This document shows positions 38,577-50,380 of a DNA stretch of 64,000 bases, one piece after another. The position numbers were made by a program, and so were the translations under genes. The stretch is from Pisaster brevispinus (taxonomy: Eukaryota > Echinodermata > Asteroidea > Forcipulatida > Asteriidae), in assembly GCA_023634235.1 (NCBI GenBank), contig JAMKCF010000019.1, forward strand, positions 2,294,001 through 2,358,000. The letters run 5' to 3'. The notes under the pieces were generated by a model. The model was not told the origin of the DNA. It searched no databases and worked only from the letters and a program-made list of their open reading frames with translations. Position 1 is the stretch's first letter. Every line of letters starts with the position of its first letter.

Positions 38577-38622
38577 GAGAGGAGGAGGAGGAGGAGGAGG
38601 AGGAGGAGGAGGAGGGGGGGGG
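38577..38622 (+). repeat. (GAG)n microsatellite with G tract
   Basis: About twelve GAG units end in nine G bases. Confidence 0.9.
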
Positions 38623-38895
38623 TTGTCTGAGGACTCTGGATGAGAGAAGAGTATTGGGGGGAAAAAGGGCGTCGTAATCTATCGCCGGGGCCGATCCATC
38701 AGGTTCAACGGAGCAGAAAATGGCGGGGTTGTGCTAAGTGTCCAACGATCCCCCTCCGCAATCGAACCCAACGCTCCGTGCGTGATGTTGCCATGATTTC
38801 ACCTAGGGATGTCATCAATGCTGCGGCCGGGTTTCCCGTGTCTACGCCTCGCCATCCGATGCCGCTCTGTAGTTTTGTCGCAGTCACGGGAAGAA

Positions 38896-38932
38896 GACAC
38901 ACACACACTCACACACACACAGCCACACAGAC
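38896..38932 (+). repeat. (AC)n microsatellite
   Basis: AC units with two interruptions. Confidence 0.85.
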
Positions 38933-39879
38933 ACAAAAAGAGACAAATCGTACAGGATACTTTGTTTGTCTCTTTCCCCCTTCTCTCCTTTTGTTTAATG
39001 CAAGTCGTCAAGCGAGTGACGGGCAGGGTAAAGAATAAACACGTCAAGGGCTTGGCTGGATTGTTCCGTCAGCCACGAACACTCGAACGTGTACTTCGGT
39101 ACGGTGAACGCACCGTAACGAAATGCTCACGGGCCTCACCGAGCGGGATCGGGGGGCATCCTCGTGAAGGAAACTGGACAAGATTCTAGAGAAGGGTAAA
39201 TCAAAGAGGTGACAAAACTACCACATGTGCCTGGTCGCACTGTCTGCCCTTCCTTTCTTTGTGAGAGTGAGACCTGCTGGTCTGGTTCCTTGCGTACAAC
39301 ACCATTAATGAGTATTGGTTCGCGGGAAACACTATTACCCCGCCTAGACTCAGTTGGTTACATTGATCTATACATATAATCAAGAAAGATTAAACATGAA
39401 AAAAGTACAGCCCTGTTGGTAACAAACCCCACTATGGTTTTAAAGTTGTTCTTAAATAATGTGTATAAACTTCCAGTACTATATTAAAACCTCAACAACA
39501 ACAAAGGAGGAATGTTGTTAGTCATACATTTCTTTTGATTGTAGAAAGTTCTGAATAATTGTTTAGTATTAAAACAGATTTAATTTGTTATTTGGAATGC
39601 CGCCTCGCAACCAATTTTTGTATTTTAAAGCAAGAGGAAAAACTTGAAACAGCTCTACACTGTGCACAGGAACACAATATAACGTCACAATGGTTGGCAT
39701 AGACACTGGGATTTTGAATAACGTGAGCTCCCATAACGTTGCCGCTCGGTATCTCTGACGTGCCACAGACCACATGGAGTTTACCCTTCAACCAATGAGG
39801 TGGTCGAAGGTTAGACTGGATACCAGTCGACCCTCATGTTTTGTTCTAAAAATTATGCTTGGGTGTGTGATTTGTTTTC

Positions 39880-40200
39880 ACATTCAAACCGGGGACCTAT
39901 AACAAAAGAGGACAATAGGGTCCCCGGTTGGGTAAAGGTCCCCAGTTAGAAATTGTGTACAAAACCAATGGGAGCTGTTGCCAAAAAGTTAGAGTCCAAA
40001 CAAAAGAGGGACAATAGGAGGTCCCCGATTGGAGGTGTTTACACACTTGTGTGCCCTTACACATGCCAACTTACGGGGTACTTTTAACAATGGAACAATG
40101 GACCCCACAAGGCAATTTCAATAGGAACAATAGGGCCCCACAAGGGAATTCTTTAGAAAAGGGAACAATAGAACAACAATAGCAGTACCCCACAAACCGG
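39880..40200. repeat. Cluster of ACAATAGGG hairpin repeats
   Basis: AACCGGGGACCTAT and its inverse flank a short loop at 39886-39931. Related words with GGGACAATAGG then GGTCCCCG recur near 40005-40040, and GGAACAATAGGGCCCC near 40120-40140. A related hairpin is at 19147-19195. Noncoding. Confidence 0.55.
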
Positions 40201-40210
40201 ATCCGTAAGG

Positions 40211-40247
40211 TTGTGTGAGTGTGTGTGTGTGCGGGGGGGGGGGGGGG
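40211..40247 (+). repeat. (GT)n plus G tract
   Basis: A GT run passes into fifteen G bases, which could form unusual structure. Confidence 0.85.
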
Positions 40248-40249
40248 CT

Positions 40250-43200
40250 CCCCAATGAACGCCCTCCACCATCAAACATAACTTCCACTCTGCTGTTTTG
40301 CTAATGAATACCTGCAGTGCATGCAATCTTCTGTTATGTGTGTAAATGCATTGATTGAGAACCGTGAATTGAATTAGAGAAGTAAATGGTTTACTTAAAA
40401 CAAATAAAAATAATGACCAGTAAAAGTCTTCAGTAAATTGTAAATAATAACAGAATGGTGAACAATTAAAACGCACAGTGGCAACTACACGTAATATACT
40501 TTTCTTATGTCTTCATTTTTTTTTCATGAACTGCTTCCTGAAAATAACAGACTGTGCCTAACCACGTTCGTTATAACCAGAGTTATTGTTTTTGGTGGAC
40601 TATTTTAGACCTACATGGCTTGCCGATGCACTAGGAGCTCGTTCAACTAATCTCTTCTGAACTATTCGTGTCCTTAGTTTACATTGTTTCCTACCTATCT
40701 TAGCTGTTTTAGCTTGGAATTCTTACTTTTTCTCCTGGGTAGAACATCAACTGTTGATTTACTCCCAACCATTTCGGTTCACCCCCCCCCCCCCCCCCAA
40801 GCAAAACAAGATGTAACCGACACACCAGTACAGGGCAATAGTAAAACCCACCCTTTAATTTAAGAACTGAAACTATTGCTTTAAAATTTTGAGACAGCTC
40901 TTCATTTTTCATCGCCCGTTTTACCTTACTCGGGTTTTCTTGACGCTGTATGATTCGAAACAGGGTAGGCCGTGGTTACAACGGGCTCCGCAGCCTTCGA
41001 ATTGAGCCGTCGATGAGTGCCGTGCACACGGTAGACTCGTTCGGCGCTTTGTTCCACTTCTCGGCGTATCAAGCCTGAGTGACTTATCGTCAAATGTACA
41101 CCTATATCTTTCCTCACCCCGAGTCCTATGGGTCCAGCATGGAGCCTAGAATGTAGGTTTACTCCAACCGGCAATGGCGAGCGGTGAATGTGTGGAAATC
41201 AAAGAGGCATTGTCTTTATTTTATGTGGACATTTTGGTGAATTTATGGGGTCGGCCGGCGGTACAATCAGCACAATGTGTCTGCAGTAGATACAGTATGC
41301 AACGGATGACAAGTTTGTGTGGTTTATTCCTTTGAGATTATTGATAGCTTTATTTCCTATCACCCTTTCTTCCTCAAGGTATTTGTAACTTTATAAATAA
41401 TCAAATTGCTACTCAAAGACCAACTTGGTGTTGTGAGAAGTACTCCCGTTGGCATTGCTTTCATTTTGTGAGTTTGCCAAAAATCGGCTATTGGCCTCTC
41501 AACAATAACATAAACATGCTTCGAGATGTGAGTGCACTGAGAACAAATCGCGCGCTATAATTGTTGTTGTTTCGACTGCGAAGAACTGTTTAATCAATGA
41601 AATAGTGGGTGTAATAAGTCCCGAAGTTAAGTCAAATTGTGAGTCTTGCCCTGTATTGTTGTCGATGATGGGACTGCACTTTCGACCATGCACTTCTCTA
41701 TAGTGATGGATGTTGTTCCGTTGAGTATGCCATGCGCTTGTAACAACACGAAGCCGGGGACAGCGCTACATCCGGAATCGCTCAGTTGTCACACACACTG
41801 GACTGGGCGTCCCCCCCTTCATGCCGCCGATTCACCGCGGCCCATCTTCGCCCCGTGTCACGGTGTCTGAGTAGAAAGCGTCCGGACACGCCTAACTGCA
41901 TCTCGGCAAACATGGTTAAGCGTATGCGCACCAGTCGCGGCCCACGTGTAGGCGCTTAAGTAGGGGTTAAATAGCGGTAAAACCAACAACAACTGTTCCA
42001 ATCCTACCATCATTAATCACATCTGCTCCAGTGTTTTTCCTTTTTTTTGGGGGGGGGGGGTTTAGACCAAGACAACTTTCATGTTCTCGGTGATATCAAT
42101 ATCAACGGGAGTGTTTTCTTTTTGTTTCAACCAAAACATAAAGTACGGGGGAGAAATCTTGGTCAAAAACACGTTTGGGTGAGATGTAGTGTTTTGCATT
42201 AGACTTGTTAAAGTCAGGCTGTGTTCTACTTTTATTAAATAACTTGCTTTCCCTGACGCGTTTGCTTTTTACAGCTCAATACTGCACAGCGACACAACTA
42301 AGTCTAATTACAAGATTATAATGAAGTAAAAATCATGTTTTAGCATAGAGCATAAAAAACAATTTAGTAATGATCATGTTGTTGTCGCTTAAAGTTGTGT
42401 AATTTCTTCAGTAGATTTGACTAGTGTCCATTGTAGTTAGCTGAATAACTTACTTCGAAGCCCAAACTTAATATTTATGTTGGTACCGTTTCTAAGTCTT
42501 CGTTTCTTGATGGCGTGAATCAAATTATTCCCTTCCATGTTTTGGGGATCGTTTTGGTCAGTAAAGAGTAAGTATTAAATCATACTCTGTCAACGAGGAT
42601 TAAGATTTGATTCGTTGCCGAATCGGTTGTCATAAAAACAAAGCCAGAGTTGATATACAGAAATGAAGTTTATTTTCATGAAGCTGGGTCCTTCCTGAAG
42701 GGAGTCGGCTATCAAGACTTTCCTCGCGGCCTTTCTTTTGTGTACTCGGGAGCAAAGTTATCGAGAGTTGACGTTGTCGTTTTCCTCTGTTTTCTGTCGA
42801 CACCATCGTGCCATCGAAGCTGCAACAGGAGGAACCCATCGCACTAAAAACGTAGCTGGGATCGACGCGTTGGATTTCGGCAATTACACTAATGCTACAA
42901 TCCCGGTGATTAAAGCAGAGCACACTTCCCTGTCACCCGTCCTACAATGATGGTTCGGAGGCGACCGGGGGAAGGTCGAAGGGACGGGGTGAATGATATA
43001 AGCGAAGATTGCAAAATGACATGAGATGGCTTGATAAGTTTGGCCACGACGCAAAACACCCTCGTCAATTTACTTCAAATGTACCATCTATTTATCACAA
43101 CCTATCCGGTTTCTCATTCAAGTCAAGTAGACCTACAACATGTGTTTGCAGGTTCCAAATGCAAACCCTATATACCAACACGTAGCTGTTTCTACGAAAG

Positions 43201-43805
43201 CTATACCGGTATTTAATTCTAAACTTCAGAATTTCGACCTTTAATACCACATTATTTTTACACAGGAATTTGTTTTTTACCTGCATATGATTGACTGCCA
43301 CAAAGGTGCCAGTTACTGAACTTGGACAAATTCTCTGGAATATTTTTGCTACATTAGTTCCCACTTTTCCTTGGCTTGTTTATCTTTCGGTTTCTGGCTG
43401 TTGTTGATTGTTTTGGGCAGCCCTGCAAAACGAAACCTTTAAGAATTTGAAATTAAAGGTACACTACTTTAGTTTTGAGACTGAGGGTAGACTACTTCTC
43501 GTCTCTTGCTGTCAATAAACACACCATCAAAATAAAGGATTTAAAAAAAAATTAAAAACAGCGAAAACGGTTTACGTCTATGATGTGTCAGAAATAGTTG
43601 TACACTACTCTCGTACTTTCTTAATTCAAGCTGTGGCAATCGATATTTTATAAGGGATGTTCATTTCGGGGTCTACGAAATGCTATTAGTTCAACTTTGA
43701 CTGCTTTTTGAGATTGAAATATTTCTCTCTTTGAAAATTAGTACTGGCATGAACTTTAAAACCAGTGAGCTTTCAGAATTAAATTAATCATTCGATAATT
43801 ATCAT
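40250..43805. other. No supported gene
   Basis: CpG-richer patches at 40930-41180, 41680-41960 and 42660-42980 have open frames on both strands but no splice-supported exon or known motif. C and G tracts lie at 40782 and 42050. Confidence 0.3.
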
Positions 43806-43807
43806 TT

Positions 43808-43877
43808 ATCTAGATAGCTCATTTGGTAGAGCACCGGCACCTTAATCCGGAGGTCGCAGGTTCAAGTTTCGCTCTAT
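43808..43877 (+). pseudogene. tRNA-like element (pseudo-tRNA or SINE head)
   Basis: TAGCTCATTTGGTAGAGC gives a good D arm and A box; GGTTCAAGTTT is a B box with two changes. An anticodon-like stem (CCGG/CCGG) exists, but loop size and T stem are wrong for a functional tRNA. Confidence 0.5.
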
Positions 43878-44470
43878 TCAATTTTTGTTTGTTCCACCCA
43901 AAATATTTTTGTTGGTTTTAAGTATACACATCTGTGCCATGAAATATAAAGTCACTGTTGTTGTTTCGATGACATGGGCGATAGTAAATGTTTTGACCGA
44001 GTTGACGAACTTGATGGTTGGTGACAGTAATTTGAAGGTCGTGATTACACGAGGCGTAGGGTATGGGCTCACACAAACACAGGTCAGATTTAGATAATTT
44101 TGGCAACACATAAAACTGCACAATTTTGTTCCTGTCAAAGCACAGCATTCCTTGGAATTACACTACCAGGACTGCACGGCGACACGTTCTAATCACGCAG
44201 TTTGTTTCTCTGTAAATCGTGTAATTTCTTGCCCCTGATTGCTCCGAGCTTTTGGCAGGTGCAAACAGAAGCACTGAACTTGTTCGCCAGCCGGAGGAAG
44301 AGTCCCCAGCGACTGGTTTTGGGATCACCTTGGGTTTTGTAACATACAGCTTGGCCTAAGGGACGCATCAAACGCCACGTTACGATGCCGATACGACTGT
44401 CGGAGTCCGCGGCGGTTCACTGCATTGGCTGGGCCTGGTCTCCCCGGCATGTTACGGCAGCAAAATCCTG

Positions 44471-44495
44471 CTCTCTTTCTCTCTCTCTCTCTCTC
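44471..44495 (+). repeat. (CT)n microsatellite
   Basis: A CT run just upstream of the candidate exon at 44575. Confidence 0.85.
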
Positions 44496-44574
44496 CCGCG
44501 GTAAGGCATCACCGCAACGTTACCCCGTCATCCCTCTGACATCCCGATTTTTAACGACCTTGACCTCCTCAGGA

Positions 44575-44835
44575 CAATGTACCCAAATTTATCACAATCC
44601 TCGCCACCTGTACAGACGGCAAACCTAATAAAAAACACCGACAGTAACAAGTCAAGCTCATTACTTCATCTTGTTGAAATCATTCTACAATATTCCAAAA
44701 CCAACGACGAGTCTCCGTACAGACCACCGTACTCGTCTAGCCTACGGCAGACGGCACAGCTAATCTCCCAAATGACCCCTGTAATTAAATTTGACGGCGC
44801 ACTACTTTCTCGGCTGCTCGTCGTGGAAGATGACG
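44575..44835 (+). CDS. Candidate exon with helical, polar coding frame
   Basis: An AG acceptor (CCTTGACCTCCTCAG) lies just before an ATG at 44577, and the frame stays open for 86 codons. The peptide is polar and looks helical, with the segment SSLLHLVEIILQYSKTNDES followed by a Pro/Tyr/Ser patch and a second hydrophobic helix ending in Val-Val-Glu-Asp-Asp. It could splice from GACG/GTTGTA at 44835 in phase 1 to the exon at 44900, a matching phase. The proposed intron is only 64 bases, short for an echinoderm, and the donor is weak. No family is recognised; the frame may simply be a long chance ORF ending at 44906. Confidence 0.2.
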
Positions 44836-44899
44836 GTTGTAAATCAGAGAGAGAGAGAGAAATCCACTGGTTTGACCTTGTCTCACGTCACTCTGTCAG

Positions 44900-45075
44900 G
44901 GACTAAGGCTCAGGAACGAGTGGACATTGAACTCCTGGCGAATAACTACAACTGTGTAAATTTCTACATCTGTGGCTTCGGTTCCGTTCCTTCGCGAGTA
45001 TTTGTACAATTTCCCACTCATCGTATAGTTCATGAAACAAAGTCACATGAGCGCATGGTTCAAGACCAAAGTTAA
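44900..45075 (+). CDS. Candidate 3'-terminal exon with nearby AATAAA
   Basis: After an acceptor with a mixed pyrimidine tract (GTCTCACGTCACTCTGTCAG) the frame is open for 58 residues to a TAA. The peptide is balanced in composition, with TKAQERVDIELLANNYNCVN near the start and a charged end. AATAAA begins 46 bases after the stop, followed by a T- and GT-rich stretch, as expected for a terminal exon. Phase fits the candidate exon ending at 44835. No domain or family is recognised. A 13-base word, CGTATAGTTCATG, occurs both inside this exon (about 45022) and after the AATAAA (about 45142). Confidence 0.23.
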
Positions 45076-45120
45076 AACAACCTCGCAGATGTTTTGTTAT
45101 ATAATTGTTTTAATTCTGAA

Positions 45121-45126
45121 AATAAA
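45121..45126 (+). terminator. Possible polyadenylation signal AATAAA
   Basis: AATAAA lies 46 bases beyond the TAA of the candidate terminal exon and is followed within 35 bases by GTT/TTT-rich sequence. Such hexamers are frequent by chance in this AT-rich DNA, so only its position supports it. Confidence 0.2.
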
Positions 45127-45129
45127 AAG

Positions 45130-47541
45130 ATGATTTCTGACCGTATAGTTCATGTTGACTTTTATTTAAATTAACATCCCATTAATACATGCTCAATCTA
45201 AGGAGCGTGAAGCACTACGAGCATGCCGCCATCTTGTCTCCATCCATTACGCTGCCACAAAACAGAGCCTTGTGGAGTAAAAAAAGTCTGGCCCCGTACA
45301 TGTGTCTCGGTGCTTTACTCGTTATCATAAAGGGTACACGACAATGACGGCAACTCTCTAATTGAGATGACATGTATCAATAAGGTTTTGTTTCTGAGAG
45401 TTGATTTCTGTATGAAATGATCATTATAGTTACGTATTAAGGCAACATAACTTAGCCGTAGGCATATGAGGAAATGAAATACCAAAACATGTACATGTAC
45501 TCACTATGCAGTGTTGTTGTTGTTGGATGGCTGTCTTCTTTGTTTAATTTAAGATTCATTTTAAAACAACTTTATTTCAATAGGGCCATACTTATGAAGT
45601 AACCACCTCAAATAACTTCAACTAGATTTACTTACAGACGTTTGCATGTAATAATCTTATGATTTTATTGTGGGTTTTGAAAATGCAATTCATGCGTGGT
45701 TTCGTCTCGAGACAATAAGACTATATTAAGACTTACAAAGAGAACCTTAAAAACCGCAAAAAAACCCAAAAAAACTTGACCGCATTTTTCAGTGTGGTTA
45801 CTCTTCGAGAGAGAGAAAAAATGGATTTCAACGGATAAGTTTATTTTTCCTGACCTGGCTTTTTGAAGACAGTGGTTTGATGACAAGGACAAGAGAACAG
45901 TGAATGTGATTTGAATTCATAGGAAGAAATCTCCTCTTCTGAATTCGAACTATTTTCTTTGGGGTAACAATTCACCAGCGTCTCACGGAAACAAAGAATT
46001 TTATGCTCAACTTGATATCACGATTTCAGGACACCTTTTTATGGTGCAGCCATTTTGATTGTGTTTCCCGAGAAAAACCGAGACTGTGAGGGAATACAGT
46101 CAGGTCCTTTTTATAAAATGAGATTTTAGAACTGTGTTTTCTTTGTGCATACAGGGAGCCGGTAAAATGATGACATATTGTGGTCAGTTTTAATGTGTCA
46201 GTACTTCTCGTTTGAATTACTTTGACATTCAATGTATAACCGATAGTAAACCTTTGCTTTATTTTGTGTATTTACAAACTGCAGATGGGTTGGTGTATTT
46301 AATTAGATGACTTTTACACCAACAAACACGAACACAAACAATGTTTACGTTTCAGAGAGCTAGTAATAATGAAAGTGTCTCTTCGGATTATCCGACTCGT
46401 TTGACAATTGTGGTCGGCGTCACTTTTAGAGATCCAGCCCGTATTTTACCCAGTGTTTGTTTTGCCGATTTTGGCTCTCCGGAGACCAAATTGGTTAAAT
46501 ACAGTGGTCATTCCCAATTATCATAGACAACGCTAGACATGTGCGTGGTGGACATTAAACGCAAAAGCCCCTGTATATCTGCTGGTATCAAATCGTGGTT
46601 TATGCCAGGAGCCGCGCGAGGATTCTGAGTCGCGAATTATTCTGTTTGAGGTGTAATCCCTCGGGACGAAAGGGGTCGCAAGCCGAACTTTTCATCACCA
46701 ACCAAGTGGTCTGACTACCGGGCCAGCCGGAACGCAGATCGGGGGGCACTGTCCGCGAGTAGACCCATCGCAACACGTGTAGGGCTCGTCAGGTCGCGGA
46801 CTCTACGGTATTTTCGAAAATGGTCCCAGTAGAGGCTAGTTAAACATGAGTTTGATCAGAGCGTTTGTGCACCCCCGCCTCTCACTTAGTTACAGGGGCA
46901 CTATACGGTGTAAAGTTTCATATTTAAACATCTCCCGACTTTCTCCCATGTTACACGGGGCTAATCTGACGAGGCATTAACGACAAATCCACGGTACAAT
47001 GTCACTCCACACATGGGCTGTCGTTACCCTTTGACCCCAAATGCCCAGTTTGAACCGGTGCTAATATTTTTGTTCGATACTCATGTACAAAAAGGGGAAA
47101 AATCATTTCTAGTTCATATACAATGCCAGTAATCATCACATCCTCGTAACGTCACAAGACACGTCTACTAATGCGACTAGACTTTGTGTGTTTAAATGAA
47201 TAAAAAAAAAAATCATCAAAAAGACTGTTTGCAAGAACTTTAGAACGAGGCAATCTGATCGAAGAATAGCACATGAGTAATCAGTCAACTATTGACAGAC
47301 AGGATAACGAAGTATAGTAATATCTACCAAAGCTTACGACGAACACAGTCCTACAACCAATGTTACATTCTTAATTTTGCTAGTTGCAAGTAGGATTTTT
47401 GAAAATCTTCTTTGCAAATTCGGCCTTAGTGCAAATTCCTTTAGACGTACTGTATACAAAGCGAACAAAAGCCTCAATTCTATTTCAAGAACGGTATGTC
47501 CTTTTTTTAAATATTGAAATATTTATCTTTCCTTTCTCCAG
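45130..47541. other. No supported gene
   Basis: A plus frame at 46341-46526 is balanced but unsupported. 46540-46830 is CpG-rich. Confidence 0.3.
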
Positions 47542-47679
47542 AGTTCTCATCAGACAAGTTTTGCCTGGAGGCCACTCGCCTCTTACGATTGGCACGTCCC
47601 GACCTCCCGTATCTCCCAAGGCGCTCGCATTCCTCAATACACCGCAAAGATGACAAAACTCTACAGTATGAAACAAAAG
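47542..47679 (+). CDS. Candidate internal coding exon (138 nt), plus strand
   Basis: The stretch begins after a classic acceptor (ATTTATCTTTCCTTTCTCCAG) and ends at AAAAG followed by GTAACA. It is exactly 46 codons long and is open in two frames. In phase 1 it reads with FSSDKFCLEATRLLRLARPD near its start and a basic, Asp/Lys-containing second half. In phase 0 it reads SSHQTSFAWRPLASYDWHVP followed by a Ser/Gln/Lys-rich end. A symmetrical exon with a good acceptor is suggestive, and it is richer in CpG than its flanks. I see no partner exon: the plus strand meets a stop soon after 47700, and the nearest upstream open frame is weak. I do not recognise the peptide in either frame. Confidence 0.27.
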
Positions 47680-47689
47680 GTAACATTTA

Positions 47690-50299
47690 TAAGTTTCGTT
47701 TATAGCGCTCCGAGCGCTCCGCTCGGCCGGGCCAGCCCCGAAAATGAAAGGGGGCAAGGGCCGGGGCTGGCCCACCCGGGATCCCCCAAGCAAGGTTCCC
47801 CATTTTTTTGACGAACCGTCTGGGAGCAGGGTCAACCAAGGTGACGGCGAGGGACTCAATTTACACTTACGGATCACTTGATGTATTGTTATCGCCCGCT
47901 CGGCGAGCCGTGCCGCCCCCGAAACGCTTCAATCGTCGCTGGTACTTTACGAGTGCGATTGGGCGATGCACGTGTGTGGAAGCCAACTTAAAAAGAAGGA
48001 AAAAAAAACCAAGCTAAATGTGGTACTCGTTTGTCGAGGTCAATGACTTTCTATTTGTGGAGCCATGCGATGATCATGACGTCATGGCACCGTCCATGTT
48101 TAGATGCCGTAATCCCGTATTCCGAAATAGCAACTCAGTGTCAATTCTCTAAGCATGGCTGGATCTATTAAAATGAGGCATCCGTCCTCAGTTGGTTAAC
48201 GCGGTTTATAGCCATTGGGCAAAACGAGTTGACTGAAACAAAGTAAATTACACACACACTATATCCTCTTGCCATTAGCATCTTTAAGAAAGAGGCAAAT
48301 TTCCCACCTCAATAGGTTATTTTAGGCCTATCTCCTGTAACCAATAACCCAGTTTAAATGTGCGTTGAAAGGGGCCTTTGTTATTGGTAGTTTGAATTTT
48401 CTGATTGCCCATTTTAACACAGCATCAGAGTGCGTTTTTTCTATTTCCTCTCGTACGAAATAAATTAATTAATCAACTAGTTCTCTCAACATTGCATTCT
48501 ATAAAGTGAACCGAGTTCTGACTAGCAGTTAAAGGGCTGTGAAATAAGCCATATTGTTGGTCTTGCAATCCCTTCCAGTGAAGCCTATCAACTGGTCATC
48601 ACACAGGGACCTTATAATACACGCCTCGGTGGGTGTTGACAAGTACCTCCAGTATACCCAACTGGGTACATTAGAGGTACATGACTTCTAAAATGCTTCC
48701 GTATATAAACCGCGGTCGTCGACTTCTGGGTGACCCTTTGTACTAATATCCGATATATGAAGAGAAAGAAGAAAAAAAATCAACCTTATAAATATGGCAT
48801 TTCCATTACGGGTATGGGACAGCAATAAAAATATATATCACATTTCAATAGAATTCTTAATGCTATCTCTCCAAGGTTTGTGCAGTGCATTTGAACTGGA
48901 ATAGGACAGAGCAATAGTGGCAGTGTCATCATTATGACTAGTAGCACATGTTGATTCATAAAAAGTTAACGAATCTGTAACAGCTGTTTTGCCATTATTA
49001 CCAACGCTGTACCTTATCTTGGTTCTTATAAATGCGAACAAACACATTTTTGCATCGTCACGTCATTGTACCACATACTAATTCGACCAGGGAGCACATG
49101 GAAGTAGCTGCGGTTCTATCAGTATCAGTAATACCAACATTGTACTTTATATTGATTCCACATACTAGCAGGACTTTTGTAAATATTTACTAACGTTGTA
49201 CCTTATCTTGACTCAAAGAGTGGGAGCATAACCGTAGAAGGACATTTGCCTATACTTGACAAGACCCACGATTATGATCGAACGAGTTGTCCGGTTTACC
49301 ATTATTATTTTTTTATTCATATTTTACATTATATTTTTTTAATAAATATTTATCTTATTGCTTCTCTGAATAGCGCATGGATTTATTTTTAAGTTGAACG
49401 TTTGACGGATTTAGATATTCATGAGTTAGGCCAGTTAGACACGTCGAGGTTCGTTGCAAAATTCAAATGAGAAGAAACCATAATGTCCAGACCCAATGAG
49501 CCGAGTCTATGTTTCTCATTCTCAGTCGGGCAATTCGCGATCCGTCATCCATGACAATGAGCGGTGAGGACGATCGCCACGCAGCTTTGCCTGAGGAAGT
49601 TGTACGTCACTACGGGTGTTAGGGGTTAAAAAAAAAACACCACAAAAGAAGTTGTATCTCTCTTAGATTCTATCTTGTAAATGCAATGGTTTGTAAAAGT
49701 TAACTTTACAAATCGTTAACGTTTTGAAAAAAAGTATGGCTTTTGCATGGAAGTGGTGTCAAAATAAAGTTTATGTGCTAAGATTATCCGAATAATTCTG
49801 TTCATAGAAACAGCGTGTGCACACTTTTCACCATTGCGCACCCCCAGCCGATAAGTCTACGTGTAGAAAGTCTATGTGTTTAATGAAGTGTCTGCCGCAA
49901 CTACATACTTCGAGAGTTTGCTCCGCGGCAAACTAATGGCCCACAAAGCTTACACCTTGTACAGTTGGGAGCTGTTCTTGGTCCAAGGCCAAAATTGACA
50001 GGGATCGCAAGACTGTAGTCACTTATGGATAAAGCACTGTTGAACGAATGACCGTATATAAACAACCCTTGCTTCAAAAAAGGTGCCTCAAGGTTTTTTT
50101 TTCGACTGGGCCTCAAAACCGAAAGTCTCATTTTAAAGGGACTGTCTACTGTTGATATTCTTTTTTGTCACCATCACAAACTGTGAGTTAACGGTCTGTT
50201 CTGTGTGAAAGTTGCTGATGCAAGGAAACGAATTGCTCAAATGCGTTTAAATGATGCAATTCCTCTTGCATGTGAGATGAAATAAACTGCCTTCGTGCC
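47690..50299. other. CpG-rich patch then AT-rich DNA
   Basis: 47700-47990 is strongly CpG-rich with GAGCGCTCCG palindromic words and could be a promoter-type island. The remainder is AT-rich and featureless. Confidence 0.3.
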
Positions 50300-50380
50300 A
50301 CCGGGCGGCGAGCTCGGTGGTCTAGCGAGTGATGGTCTGCTACAGATGGGACGATGGGTCGCGGCTTCGAATTATCTCGA
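50300..50380 (+). mobile_element. tRNA-like SINE head
   Basis: GAGCTCGGTGGTCTAGCGAG resembles an A box and GGCTTCGAATTAT a B box, about 55 bases apart. The body is worn and the 3' part is not recognisable. Confidence 0.4.

Larger units (their letters stand above)
37775..39879. other. GC-richer block without supported gene
   Basis: 38500-39190 is richer in CpG and open in several frames on both strands, but it is full of simple repeats. It might be regulatory DNA. Confidence 0.3.

Noticed and set aside
38640..39189. Overlapping frames of 126 and 132 residues
   Set aside because: They run through AC and GC-rich simple sequence, are open on both strands and match nothing I know.
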